Source: Methanocalculus chunghsingensis
GTDB lineage: Archaea > Halobacteriota > Methanomicrobia > Methanomicrobiales > Methanocorpusculaceae
Length of the DNA: 64,000 nt
Reading direction: 5' to 3'
Assembly: GCF_018132105.1 (NCBI RefSeq)
Contig: NZ_JWHL01000007.1
Location: 1 to 64,000 of the forward strand
The translations under genes and the position numbers were made by a program. Below are positions 51,970-61,305 of this stretch, piece after piece. Each line of letters opens with the position of its first letter. Positions within the stretch are counted from its first letter, which is position 1. Below the pieces are notes generated by a model, which was given only the letters and a program-made list of their open reading frames with translations, was not told where the DNA came from and ran no database searches.

Positions 51970-53199
51970 ATGGCAGGAGACGGAGATATCCCGAGAGGAG
52001 ACGCAATAGCCTACGATAGTGTACACCTCAATGGGCAGGGTCAGATCCTCCGGACCGGGGCACTCCTCACCCGTCTCCTCGATATGCCGGAGAATGAACT
52101 GCAGGGGAGAGTCCTGTCAGAGTTTATGATCCCTGATGATCGGGATCGCTGCCGGTATGCCATTAATATGGCTTTTCTCGGAATGCCGGGGAGGATCGGC
52201 TGTACTATCAAGAACGCGGAAGGAAGACGGCATCATCTGCGATACCTCTTTCAGCAGGTTGCCGGAGGGGTCGAAGGGGAGCTCCTCGTTGTTGATGGCA
52301 ATTCGATGGCAAATCCTGACAGGATCAGCCAGCGATATAACGCACTCATCCATGCCCTTCCCGGATACATCTTCGTCCTCGATGCAAAAGGAAGGTTCTG
52401 CGAGATGCATCCCCCCGAATCCGGAGAGCTGGTCTTCCCCCCGGAGTTTGCCCTCCGCAAACATATCCGTGATCTCTTTCCACCACAGATCGCTGAAGCA
52501 ACGATGGCGGCGATCGGCGCAGCACGCCGGGGAGAGAATGCAGAATTCTCATACACCCTGAAGATTCACGGCGAGGAGAGGTACTTTGAAGCGCACGGGG
52601 CTGCATCAGGAGAGGATGAAGTCGTCTTCATCATCATCGACCGAACCTCTGAACGCCAGCTTGAGGAACATCTCCGCCACCATCTCAGGGCAGAGAGGAT
52701 CCTGACGACGATAACCGATCGGATTATGGGATCCGGATCATTCTCACCGGTTGCCGATGACGTCCTCTCCCTCATCGGAACCATGATGGAAGCGAAGCGT
52801 GTCAGCCTCGTCCTCATCACAGATGATGGGAGGATGCGCCGCCTCCATGACTGGGAATCACCCGGTATCCCTCCGCTTCCGACAACTGAGAATAACCTTC
52901 TGCTCGCCACCTTCCCCTGGTGGAAGAGCCAGATCTCCTCCGGACGGATTGTGACGATCCCGGATATCCATCTCCTCCCAGAGAATGCATCGGGTGAACG
53001 GGCGCATCTTGAGAAGGTGGGGGCACGATCGCTCATCGCCTTCCCGATCAGGTCACCCGCCGGCATCAGCGGATTTATTGAAGTTCATAATCCGGCAGAT
53101 CCATCGTTATGGATGATGGAAGAGAGCAGGCTGCTCAGGATTGCCGGGGAGATCATCGGGTATACACTCTTATGGGAAGAGAAGATCCATACAGTGTAG
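51970..53199 (+). CDS. PAS-PAS-GAF sensor protein without output domain
   Basis: 409-residue soluble protein. Two PAS-type domains (about 10-115 and 120-230, the second starting YNALIHALPGYIFVLDAKGRF), a coiled linker (RTSERQLEEHLRHHLRAERILTTI) and a GAF domain (about 245-400). There is no histidine kinase, GGDEF, HTH or methyl-accepting region, so it would have to signal through a partner. The neighbouring genes give no partner. It may sense redox state or small ligands. Confidence 0.75.
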   Translation: MAGDGDIPRGDAIAYDSVHLNGQGQILRTGALLTRLLDMPENELQGRVLSEFMIPDDRDRCRYAINMAFLGMPGRIGCTIKNAEGRRHHLRYLFQQVAGGVEGELLVVDGNSMANPDRISQRYNALIHALPGYIFVLDAKGRFCEMHPPESGELVFPPEFALRKHIRDLFPPQIAEATMAAIGAARRGENAEFSYTLKIHGEERYFEAHGAASGEDEVVFIIIDRTSERQLEEHLRHHLRAERILTTITDRIMGSGSFSPVADDVLSLIGTMMEAKRVSLVLITDDGRMRRLHDWESPGIPPLPTTENNLLLATFPWWKSQISSGRIVTIPDIHLLPENASGERAHLEKVGARSLIAFPIRSPAGISGFIEVHNPADPSLWMMEESRLLRIAGEIIGYTLLWEEKIHTV

Positions 53200-53346
53200 A
53201 ATGAGATCAGGCCTTTCTCCTCTCTCAACCGGAGAAATCTCCTGACGTTTCCTCACCACAATCCAGAATAGTACACTCCAAAGTATCGTACGCATGAGTA
53301 CGTACCCTGATCGGCATCGGGAGATCCCAGTGCCTGAGAGCCGGGA

Positions 53347-54807
53347 TCAATCCCCGCCCTTCGCCTGATCCTTCTTCTTATACCCCTCAAGCATCAGCGA
53401 TGCGAGATTCTTCACCGGCTTATCGGTCTGCTCCTGGATATGGAACTCACAGAACGGACAGATGGTGACGACGATATCGGCTCCTGTCGCGGCTATCGCC
53501 TCCCCCCTGAGCTTTCCGAGAGCTGCCGCCTCCTCAGGCTGGCCGGAACGGACACCGCCACCGGCACCGCAGCACTGGGCGGGCATCGGGATATAACGTT
53601 CCACCACCTGCTCAAGAATTTTTCGTGGGGGATCAGCGATCCCCTGTCCCCTGAGGAGATGACAGGGGTCATGATAGGTCGCTGTGATCGGAAGCTTCGC
53701 CGGGAGTTCATAGCCTGCCTTCAACAGGATCTCGGTGATATCCATCACGGTAAACGGGGTATCATAATCCTTCTTCAGGGTCGCACCGCATCCGGCACAG
53801 ATCGTCATGACGGTATCAATCCCGCGTGAGGTGAATGCCTCGATATTCTTCCTCTTTAGTTCTGAGACGATTGCAGTCTGTCCCGTCCTGATGAGGGGGG
53901 AGCCGCAGCAGACCTGCTCATGCGGGATGACGACTCGGATACCGTTACGCTTCATCACTTCCATCGCATCGAGCGCCGGCTTTGTGACCCTGCCGTTGAA
54001 CATGCAGCCCACAAAGAAACCGATCGTCATCTTCACTGGACCGTCCGGTTCAATCACCTCAGGAACCTGCTCGAGGAAGGTTGCGGCGGATCGCTCCACA
54101 CTCCTCCCGGTCCGCTCGATCAGCTCTGCAACCGCACGATGGCGGGGGAGGGTGAGTCCGGCCCGGTTTGCCCGCTCCCGGAGTTTCTCGATGGCCTTTC
54201 CCGGGATCTCAATCTCTTTTGGACAGACCTCGACACAACGGTGGCAGGTCGTGCATGCAAAGAGGCCCTTTTCAATCGCCTCCGTGATCCGATCCTGTGT
54301 ATCCCGGGGATCCAGGGCACACCGCATCTCCTGACGCATAGCGGTCGGTCCTGCAAAGTCGGTGACCTTCAGTGCCGGGCAGACTGAGACACAGCTGAGA
54401 CATTCGATACATTCACGGAGCGGCTTGATCAGCTCGACCTCTTCACGCGAAAGACCAGCTGCCACCTCTGAGGGGAGGATGGTCGCCAGCCGTTGTAGAA
54501 CCGGGGCGATATCGGTGACGAGATCCCGGATCACCGGTAGTTCAAGGGGTTCGATGATCATACCATCGGCCGCCTCCTCCATGCAGGCGAGGACCGGGCT
54601 GCCGTTCATCCGGACGGCGCATGAGCCGCACTGCCCTGCCCGGCAGCATGACCGGATCGCAAGTGAGGGGTCATGGTCACGCCGGACCACCTCTAGTGCA
54701 TCGAGAACACGGGCACCATCATTGACGCTGACCGTATAACTCTCACGATGTGGTGCGGATTCCTTCGCTGGATCGAACCTCTGGATTGTAAACGTCATCT
54801 CTTTCAT
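53347..54807 (-). CDS. tfrB: thiol:fumarate reductase (CoM/CoB), subunit B
   Basis: 486 residues. The N-terminal [2Fe-2S] domain (CCRAGQCGSCAVRMNG), two [4Fe-4S] motifs (CIECLSCVSVCP and CTTCHRCVEVCP), and a C-terminal half with two CCG domains (CCGSPLIRTG, CCGAGGGVRSG) related to HdrB. TfrB takes electrons from CoM-SH and CoB-SH and passes them to TfrA, which reduces fumarate to succinate for biosynthesis. The start overlaps the tfrA stop by 4 bp. Confidence 0.93.
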   Translation of the reverse strand: MKEMTFTIQRFDPAKESAPHRESYTVSVNDGARVLDALEVVRRDHDPSLAIRSCCRAGQCGSCAVRMNGSPVLACMEEAADGMIIEPLELPVIRDLVTDIAPVLQRLATILPSEVAAGLSREEVELIKPLRECIECLSCVSVCPALKVTDFAGPTAMRQEMRCALDPRDTQDRITEAIEKGLFACTTCHRCVEVCPKEIEIPGKAIEKLRERANRAGLTLPRHRAVAELIERTGRSVERSAATFLEQVPEVIEPDGPVKMTIGFFVGCMFNGRVTKPALDAMEVMKRNGIRVVIPHEQVCCGSPLIRTGQTAIVSELKRKNIEAFTSRGIDTVMTICAGCGATLKKDYDTPFTVMDITEILLKAGYELPAKLPITATYHDPCHLLRGQGIADPPRKILEQVVERYIPMPAQCCGAGGGVRSGQPEEAAALGKLRGEAIAATGADIVVTICPFCEFHIQEQTDKPVKNLASLMLEGYKKKDQAKGGD

Positions 54808-56432
54808 GGGAACCTCCGGAGAACCTCAATTCCCCGACTTGACGGGGAGATGAAGGTATGGCCGTACGGGGAGGCAGATACCTCCCAGCGGACTGCACAA
54901 TCTCTCCTGACATGCGCACCCCTCGACTCCTCCCGCAGCAGTGCACCGTCCAGGATCATCCCGGCAACAAGCATCATGTTTCCTGCCGTCCAGGCATCCA
55001 GGATCTCCGGACCGGACGCGGCAAAGAGGGGTGTGGAGAGGAGATCAAGGACCACCTCACGGGTTGTTGTCAGGGAGGCGGCATCCCGGTAGATCCCGGC
55101 ACCATCCCACATCACCCGCTTCAGCCTCGCCACCGCCTCTGAGGGGCGAAGACTCCCCTCTGCGTACGCCGCAATCCGCCCTTCGACAGCTTCGATCTGA
55201 TCAGGATCAATCCGTCGGCTCTCCTTCTCTGATCGGCCTGCCGCCTCTCCGGCACGCCGCCCGAAGACCTGCGTCTCGGCAAGGGCATTGCCTCCAAGCC
55301 GATTGGCTCCATGCACCCCACCGGCAACCTCACCGCATGCGAAGAGGCCCGGGAGGGTCGTCCGGCAATCAGGTCTGATCCGGAGGCCACCCATCATATG
55401 GTGGGCGGTTGGTGCAACCTCCATCGGCCTGGTCCGGATATCAACCCCGAACTTAAGGAACTGCTCAAGCATGAGGGGGAGGCGCTCTTCAATCTGTTCT
55501 GCCGGAAGGTGTGTCACATCGAGCCAGACACCCCCCCGTTCAGTCCCCCTGCCTTCGAGGACTTCGGTTGCGATGGATCGGGCAACGACATCCCGTGTCG
55601 AGAGTTCCATCCTTTCGGGATCATAGCGTGCCATGAACCGCTCTCCAAGGGCATTTTTCAGGATGCCCCCTTCTCCCCTCACCGCCTCGGTGATGAGCCG
55701 GCCGCGTGCATCATAGGGATGGACCGCACCTGTCGGATGAAACTGGACCATCTCCATATCGATCAGCTCAGCACCGGCACGATAACCGAGTGCATATCCG
55801 TCCCCGGTCCCGGCGGTCGAGTTTGTGGAGATGTCGTATATCTGTCCGGCACCACCGGTTGCCAGAATAACCGCATCGGCTGCAATGGCACCGATCTCGC
55901 CATCCCTCGTGGATGTGATCGCTCCGGATACATGATCGCCATCCTTTGCAAGCTCAAGGGCAGCGACCTCATTTCGTATGACGACATCGGATGAACGGAG
56001 TCGTTCGAGGAGGGTCATCACAATCTCATGGCCGGTCCGATCACCTGCATAACAGGTTCTCGGGTACCGCTGGCCACCAAACGGGCGCTGAGCAATTGTG
56101 CAGGTGGTATCTGCATCAAAGACAGCACCGAAGCGGAGGAGGTCATTGATACGATCCGGCGCTTCATTGACAAGAACCTCAGCCAATACCGGGTCATTGA
56201 GATACGCCCCGCCTTTGAGGGTATCTTCAAGATGGCCGCTGAGGGTATCATCGGTCCGGAGGACCGCGTTATATCCTCCTTCTGCCATCACCGTGCAGCC
56301 ACCCTTCCCGGCAATCGTCTTGCCTATCAGGATCGTCTCCCCATACTGCGCCGCCTCAAGGGCTGCCCTGATCCCTGCACCGCCACTCCCGATGACGAGA
56401 ACGTGGCATTCCTCTTTCTCTATCGCACCCAT
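54804..56432 (-). CDS. tfrA: thiol:fumarate reductase (CoM/CoB), flavoprotein subunit A
   Basis: 542 residues of the SdhA/FrdA family. FAD-binding VIGSGGAGIRAALEA, the phosphate-binding HRTGHEI-type region (DRTGHEIV), VQFHPTGAV, RGEGGILKN, and a C-terminal helical domain. No heme or membrane subunits are linked, in agreement with a cytoplasmic CoM/CoB-dependent enzyme. The start at ATG 56432 gives the normal N-terminus; the 74 extra codons upstream are shadow. Divergent from lysC across 62 bp. Confidence 0.93.
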   Translation of the reverse strand: MGAIEKEECHVLVIGSGGAGIRAALEAAQYGETILIGKTIAGKGGCTVMAEGGYNAVLRTDDTLSGHLEDTLKGGAYLNDPVLAEVLVNEAPDRINDLLRFGAVFDADTTCTIAQRPFGGQRYPRTCYAGDRTGHEIVMTLLERLRSSDVVIRNEVAALELAKDGDHVSGAITSTRDGEIGAIAADAVILATGGAGQIYDISTNSTAGTGDGYALGYRAGAELIDMEMVQFHPTGAVHPYDARGRLITEAVRGEGGILKNALGERFMARYDPERMELSTRDVVARSIATEVLEGRGTERGGVWLDVTHLPAEQIEERLPLMLEQFLKFGVDIRTRPMEVAPTAHHMMGGLRIRPDCRTTLPGLFACGEVAGGVHGANRLGGNALAETQVFGRRAGEAAGRSEKESRRIDPDQIEAVEGRIAAYAEGSLRPSEAVARLKRVMWDGAGIYRDAASLTTTREVVLDLLSTPLFAASGPEILDAWTAGNMMLVAGMILDGALLREESRGAHVRRDCAVRWEVSASPYGHTFISPSSRGIEVLRRFP

Positions 56433-56494
56433 CGTATTATAACGATCTGCCGTGCAATAACATAAAATACATCGTGGAGTATGGTGAGCCAGGA

Positions 56495-57895
56495 ATGAGG
56501 CTTGTAATGAAATTTGGCGGCACATCGGTAGGGGATGAGACCTGTATCGCCCGCGTGGTAGATATCCTTGCAGCACATCGTCAGAACGGTGATGAACTTG
56601 CCGTCGTCGTATCGGCGATGACCGGCGTAACCGATCAGCTCGTTGCGACGGCACAGGAGGTCGTCTCCGCTTCAGAACACCCCCCTATTGATGCGCTGAT
56701 TCGTGCGCTTCGATCCCGGCATATGAAGACGCTCGAATCGGTTGCACCCGGCTCCCTTGAGGAGGTCGGAGAGTACATCGAGGACCGGCTCGAGAAGATG
56801 AAACATATCCTCACCGCTGTGCACACCCTCAGAGAACTGACCCCGAGATCTAAGGATTATATCCTCTCCTTTGGGGAACGCCTCTCGGCATCGATCGTCT
56901 CTGCCGCACTCAGAGAGGCTGGCATCCCATCCACCGTCCTTGACGGGTGTGAGGCAGGGATCGTCACAAACTCATGCCACGGAGGGGCAGTCGCCCTTCC
57001 TGAGAGTTATAACCGGATTGCAGGGAGGGTTGGACCTCTCCTCTCAGAATGTGTCCCTGTCATCATGGGGTACATGGGCTGTAGTCAGGAGGGGTATGTA
57101 ACCACCCTTGGAAGGAGTGGATCCGACTACACCGGCTCGATCATCGGTGCAGGGATCAATGCCGACGAGATCTGGATCTGGACCGATGTTGATGGCGTCC
57201 TGACGACAGATCCACGAATGATCAAAGAGGCACGCGTGATCCCGAGGATCTCGTACCTTGAGATGATGGAGCTTTCGTACTTTGGTGCAAAAGTTCTCCA
57301 CCCAAAGTCGGTCGAACCTGCAATGGCGAAGGGTATCATGGTGCGTGTGAAGAATACCTTCAATCCATCCTCCCCCGGAACAGCCATTGTCAGGACGGCA
57401 ACACAGGAGAAACGGATCGTCAAGGCGATCTCGATCATCAGGAATGTCGCACTCCTGACAATCGGGGGGGCCCAGATGGCGGGCCGCCCCGGTGTGGCAA
57501 AAGCGATCTTCTCGGCACTTGCCGACCATGAGGTAAATGTGATGCTCATCTCGCAGGGTTCATCAGAAGCAAACATCACCCTCGTCATTGACGAGGATCA
57601 TCTGATACCGGCAATCGAATCGCTCAATGAGATCAAGAACAGGGGATATGTCCGCGAGATAAATGCCGATAAGGATATCGTGGTAATCGCCGTTGTTGGT
57701 GCAGGTATGGCAGGGGCACCCGGTACCAGCGGCCGAATTTTCTCGGCACTCGGCAGATCCGGGGTGAATGTAATGATGATCACACAGGGATCATCCGAGG
57801 TGAATATTTCATTTGTTGTCAGGGAAGCGGATGGGCCACGGGCGGTCCAGGTGCTGCATGACGAGTATCGCCTCTCGGAGGTCTCTGATGAATAA
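56495..57895 (+). CDS. lysC: aspartate kinase
   Basis: Phosphorylates aspartate to start lysine, threonine and methionine synthesis. 466 residues: KFGGTSVGDE at the N-terminus, catalytic TLGRSGSDYTGSIIG, and two C-terminal ACT domains (VNVMLISQGSSEANITLVI, VNVMMITQGSSEVNISFVV) for feedback control. ATG 56495 is preceded by GGTGA; the GTG at 56474 is less likely. Overlaps purM by 8 bp. Confidence 0.95.
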   Translation: MRLVMKFGGTSVGDETCIARVVDILAAHRQNGDELAVVVSAMTGVTDQLVATAQEVVSASEHPPIDALIRALRSRHMKTLESVAPGSLEEVGEYIEDRLEKMKHILTAVHTLRELTPRSKDYILSFGERLSASIVSAALREAGIPSTVLDGCEAGIVTNSCHGGAVALPESYNRIAGRVGPLLSECVPVIMGYMGCSQEGYVTTLGRSGSDYTGSIIGAGINADEIWIWTDVDGVLTTDPRMIKEARVIPRISYLEMMELSYFGAKVLHPKSVEPAMAKGIMVRVKNTFNPSSPGTAIVRTATQEKRIVKAISIIRNVALLTIGGAQMAGRPGVAKAIFSALADHEVNVMLISQGSSEANITLVIDEDHLIPAIESLNEIKNRGYVREINADKDIVVIAVVGAGMAGAPGTSGRIFSALGRSGVNVMMITQGSSEVNISFVVREADGPRAVQVLHDEYRLSEVSDE

Positions 57896-58883
57896 CGCAA
57901 CGTATCGTGAAGCCGGGGTCGATATCGATCTTGAGGCAGACGCGGTCAAAGCATTGATCGGGTCACTGACATACCGCCGTACCGGAGAGTTCGGAATGGT
58001 CGGGGATCTTGGCCATTTTGCAGGACTCATCGATTTTGGACCCTATGTCCTTGCGATGGCAACCGATGGTGTCGGAACAAAGATGCTTGTTGCTGACGCC
58101 CTTAAGGACTGGACGACGGTCGGGATCGACTGTATCGCGATGAATGTCAATGATCTCTATGTGATGAACCTTGAGCCGGTGGCATTCGTCGATTATATCG
58201 CAACCGACTCCCTTGAGCCGGAAAAGATGAAATCTCTCGGCCAGGGGCTTAACGAGGGGGCAAGGCAGGCGAATATGAACATCGTCGGCGGCGAGACGGC
58301 CACCCTCAAAGGGCTTGTCAACGGGCTTGATCTTGCAGGCACATGCCTTGGAGTCCGGAAACGCGAGAAGGTGATCACGGGTTCCACCGTTGCCCCCGGT
58401 GATATCATTGTCGGGATACCCTCAAGCGGGGTGCATTCAAACGGTCTCACCCTCGCCCGGACGATTGCCCTGGCACATGGGGGATACGAGACTCTCCTCC
58501 CGGACGGGAGGACCGTTGGTGAAGCCCTCCTCACCCCGACCAGGATCTATGCAGAGGTACTCTCCATCTGTGATGCCTGCGAGGTGCATGGGATGTGCCA
58601 TGTCACCGGCGGAGGACTCCTGAATTTCCTGAGGATCGGTCCATATGGATTTTCTTTTGATGATCCGATGCCTGTTCCAGAGATTTTATCCTGGCTTGCC
58701 GAGAAGGGGAATGTTCATGAGGATGAGATGTACAGAACCTTCAATATGGGGATGGGCTATGCCTTCATCGTCCCAGAGTCCAGTGTATCCATCATCATGG
58801 AGAGGATCCCGGGTGCCCGGGTCGTCGGCCGGGTTCTCCCTGAGAAAGGTATCTGGCTGAAGGGGAGAGAGATCCGGACATAA
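57888..58883 (+). CDS. purM: phosphoribosylformylglycinamidine cyclo-ligase
   Basis: 331 residues. Closes the imidazole ring (FGAM to AIR) in purine synthesis. Seen: TYREAGVDIDLEADAV, MATDGVGTKMLVADA, VGGETATL and GIPSSGVHSNGLTLAR. The start is fixed by GGAGG before ATG 57888, inside the lysC 3' end. purL is elsewhere in the window. Confidence 0.95.
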   Translation: MNNATYREAGVDIDLEADAVKALIGSLTYRRTGEFGMVGDLGHFAGLIDFGPYVLAMATDGVGTKMLVADALKDWTTVGIDCIAMNVNDLYVMNLEPVAFVDYIATDSLEPEKMKSLGQGLNEGARQANMNIVGGETATLKGLVNGLDLAGTCLGVRKREKVITGSTVAPGDIIVGIPSSGVHSNGLTLARTIALAHGGYETLLPDGRTVGEALLTPTRIYAEVLSICDACEVHGMCHVTGGGLLNFLRIGPYGFSFDDPMPVPEILSWLAEKGNVHEDEMYRTFNMGMGYAFIVPESSVSIIMERIPGARVVGRVLPEKGIWLKGREIRT

Positions 58884-58900
58884 TTCCTCCCTGAAATCCC

Positions 58901-58908
58901 TTTTATAG
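58901..58908 (+). promoter_or_regulatory. TATA box for the ADP-ribosyltransferase-like gene
   Basis: TTTTATAG ends 22 bp before ATG 58931, which lacks a Shine-Dalgarno site, so the mRNA is probably leaderless. Confidence 0.55.
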
Positions 58909-58930
58909 GAGCAGCGATGTATATTCAGCT

Positions 58931-59689
58931 ATGAAGGCAGCCCCTCTCATCATTATTCTTCTCCTGCTTGCCTCTGCTGCCGGATGTGTTTCATCTGCTC
59001 CGGTTACCGATCTATCATCCCCTCCCGCTGGCAACTATCCCGTCTCCCCTGAATGTATCCCTGAGGCGACGATCACCCTGGTTCAGCCCGCTGCTTTTGT
59101 CAGTTCCCCTTACACGGATCGGGGCTTTTCTGCCGCCACCACCGCATCGATTGCCTGGTGGCTCTCGCCGGATTTCTATGAGACAACGAATCTCTTCCGC
59201 AGATACCTCCGTTCAACAGAAACGGATCGGTCTGCCTATCCCGGGGAGCAGCAGATTTTTTTCGGTTTTATCATGGAACATATTGACATGGCAATTGCAG
59301 GATCCGATACCGATGAAGAGATCATCCTCTTCCGTGGCATCTCCGCGGGTTTTGCAGAAACCATCATCTTGAATGCCACTTATAATGAAGCAGCATTTGC
59401 ATCGACATCCTATGATATCACCGTCCCTCTCATCACCTACGGGAGCAGGGGGGATGATGGGTACTGTAATATCCTCCTGCTGAGCCGAACCCCTGGGAGC
59501 CACCTCCTCTACATCAATGAAGGTGAACGGGAGATCCTCCTGCCACGGGATCTTTCGTGGCTCGTGGTGACAGTGAAGGAGATCGGGGAGCTCAGAATCG
59601 AGTCGGATTTCCCCCTCTTCTCAAATGGTGAGTTATATGAATCGGTACAGAATGTCCGGCTCATCACCATCGTGGAGCGGGTATCATGA
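58931..59689 (+). CDS. predicted secreted lipoprotein with ADP-ribosyltransferase (R-S-E class) domain
   Basis: 252 residues. Residues 1-18 are a signal peptide with lipobox ASAAGC, so Cys19 would be the lipid anchor. Residues about 65-218 fit the fold of bacterial exoenzyme-type mono-ADP-ribosyltransferases: a helical part (NLFRRYLRSTE ... FGFIMEHIDMAI), then Arg135 in ILFRGIS, the STS motif at 158-160 in AFASTSYD, and Glu199-x-Glu201 in EGEREILLPRDL followed by a hydrophobic strand (LVVTVKEI). Order and spacing match the R-STS-ExE signature; the ExE form usually modifies arginine. Such toxins transfer ADP-ribose from NAD+ to proteins. Lipoprotein form and archaeal host are unusual. The substrate is unknown. 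Confidence 0.72.
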   Translation: MKAAPLIIILLLLASAAGCVSSAPVTDLSSPPAGNYPVSPECIPEATITLVQPAAFVSSPYTDRGFSAATTASIAWWLSPDFYETTNLFRRYLRSTETDRSAYPGEQQIFFGFIMEHIDMAIAGSDTDEEIILFRGISAGFAETIILNATYNEAAFASTSYDITVPLITYGSRGDDGYCNILLLSRTPGSHLLYINEGEREILLPRDLSWLVVTVKEIGELRIESDFPLFSNGELYESVQNVRLITIVERVS

Positions 59690-59871
59690 TACGAGAGGAA
59701 CCTGATCCGGATGCTGATCGTAGAGTCGATCCGCCTCAGAAGACCCGATCCCGTTTTGTCATCGGAGAGGGAGATGCCCGGATCACCGACCGCCGTCCGC
59801 CGGATGATGCTGAGGTAAAGGAGGCGGACCGGCTCCTTTCAAAAGTGCTCAGGAGGAGAGATCCGCTCTGA
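59686..59871 (+). CDS. 61-residue hydrophilic protein coupled to the ADP-ribosyltransferase-like gene
   Basis: ATG 59686 overlaps the preceding stop (ATGA). The product is very charged (about a third Asp/Glu/Arg/Lys), with the middle segment RFVIGEGDARITDRRPPDD and an amphipathic C-terminal helix (EVKEADRLLSKVLRRR). No signal peptide, so it would remain in the cytoplasm. It could be an immunity or regulatory partner, but this is only suggested by its position. The family is not recognised. Confidence 0.5.
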   Translation: MIREEPDPDADRRVDPPQKTRSRFVIGEGDARITDRRPPDDAEVKEADRLLSKVLRRRDPL

Positions 59872-59973
59872 ACCCGGCTTCCAGCTGGTGCTGCCATCCC
59901 GCCATACCCCTTTTTCTCTTCTCCCGCGAGAGTATGAGACAGCCGATACCACCCATCCGGGGTTGAGACCACT

Positions 59974-61197
59974 ATGGAAAATACACGATTTGAAGAGCGG
60001 AAGGAACTCTTCTGTGCTATCTATCTCGACTATGAGAATCTGGCCATCTCTGCGGGCCAGTCATATCCGACACTGGAAGGGCCGCTCTCGCTTGGCCCGG
60101 TCATCGATTATGCCGCATCCCTTGGCGAGATCTGTATCCGGAAGGCTTTTGCGGACTGGTCAGTCGGCGAGTGTGCAACAGATGTGAAGAAGCTTGTCAA
60201 GTACGGCTTTGAGATGCGCCATCTCCCGCAGACGAGTGCCCGCGGCAAGAACGGGGCTGATATGGATATGGCACTCGATGTGCTTGAGGATATGATCCAC
60301 CTCCCCCATATAGAGATCTTCATCATCGGATCAGGGGACACAGATTTCATCCCGTTGATCAGAAGGCTCCGGGCACGGGGCAAGCGGGTCTATCTTCTCG
60401 GCTTTGACAGCTCTGTCGGAAGTGCCATCAAGGAGAACTGCACCAAGTTTCAGTCACTTGATGAGCTTCTTGGCCTCATCGACATGGTACGTGACGGGCC
60501 CGAGTCAGAGGAGGACCCCGCGATCATCGAGGGAGATCGGATCGCCGCACGCGATCTCCTGATCAGGTTTGTCCGGACACGGACCGAAGAGGGGCCGGTA
60601 TTCCTATCGGATCTCAAGAACCAGCTGATCCGTATCAACCCCTCCTTCTCCGAGAAGAGGCTCGGCTTCTCATCCTTCAAGAAGTTCATATCGTCCCTGA
60701 AGGGGGATCTCGTCAGTGAGATCATCACCGACAGGCGAACCGGACACCCTCTCGTCACCTTCCGGGATATCGATGAGATCGATCCCGTTCAGATCGACGC
60801 AGATGACTGCCTTGCCACCTGTCTCAATTCACGCCTCAGGTTCATCGGGGACCGGGGGGTCCGCACCCGGATATTTGAACTCATCCTTGAGACCTTCCGG
60901 GACAGGCGGCCCCGCTCAATCCATGAGATCGCGTCTGCCATCCATCCGAAGATCGAGGGGTCAGTCTCGAGGGCAACCTTAAACCGGCTCCTCTTCGGCC
61001 TGGGAGGGGAGGAACGTGTATTCCGGTATTATCGGAAGGATCCGATGGTTCCACCGATCGATTCGCCCCAGATTCTCAATGATACGATCAGAACGGCCGA
61101 TGATATCGAGGCGATCTATCTCGCATCGGTCCGGGAGTCGCTGAAACGGATCTTCCCTGATATGGATGATGCCATGGTCGAACGGGTTGTCAGGTGA
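59974..61197 (+). CDS. NYN-domain (LabA/DUF88) protein with OST-HTH/LOTUS-like C-terminus
   Basis: 407 residues. The N-terminal NYN PIN-like nuclease domain (1-165) has conserved acidic residues in AIYLDYENL (Asp19), GADMDMALDVLED and GSGDTDFIPLI. The C-terminal half has two segments (about 180-255 and 285-345) that look like OST-HTH/LOTUS winged helices (SFKKFISSLKGDLV, SVSRATLNRLLFGLGG), often RNA-binding. Probably an RNA-processing or RNA-decay enzyme. It is 102 bp downstream of the 61-residue gene. Confidence 0.82.
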   Translation: MENTRFEERKELFCAIYLDYENLAISAGQSYPTLEGPLSLGPVIDYAASLGEICIRKAFADWSVGECATDVKKLVKYGFEMRHLPQTSARGKNGADMDMALDVLEDMIHLPHIEIFIIGSGDTDFIPLIRRLRARGKRVYLLGFDSSVGSAIKENCTKFQSLDELLGLIDMVRDGPESEEDPAIIEGDRIAARDLLIRFVRTRTEEGPVFLSDLKNQLIRINPSFSEKRLGFSSFKKFISSLKGDLVSEIITDRRTGHPLVTFRDIDEIDPVQIDADDCLATCLNSRLRFIGDRGVRTRIFELILETFRDRRPRSIHEIASAIHPKIEGSVSRATLNRLLFGLGGEERVFRYYRKDPMVPPIDSPQILNDTIRTADDIEAIYLASVRESLKRIFPDMDDAMVERVVR

Positions 61198-61271
61198 GAG
61201 TTCATCAAAAAAAGGATCGATACAATAATCAGAAATTAATTCCAGTCAGATATCATGAAGATTACAACTGT

Positions 61272-61303
61272 TGAGGAGAGGTTGCAGGTGATGGCTCTCC
61301 TCA
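61272..61303. terminator. hairpin between convergent genes
   Basis: TGAGGAGAG (61272-61280) pairs perfectly with CTCTCCTCA (61295-61303) over a 14-nt loop, just before the end of the minus-strand methyltransferase gene. May mark the 3' ends of both transcripts. Confidence 0.45.
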
Positions 61304-61305
61304 CC

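Noticed and set aside
56433-56654. A 74-residue N-terminal extension of TfrA.
   Set aside because: The extension is antisense to lysC, has no family similarity, and the normal flavoprotein N-terminus starts at 56432.
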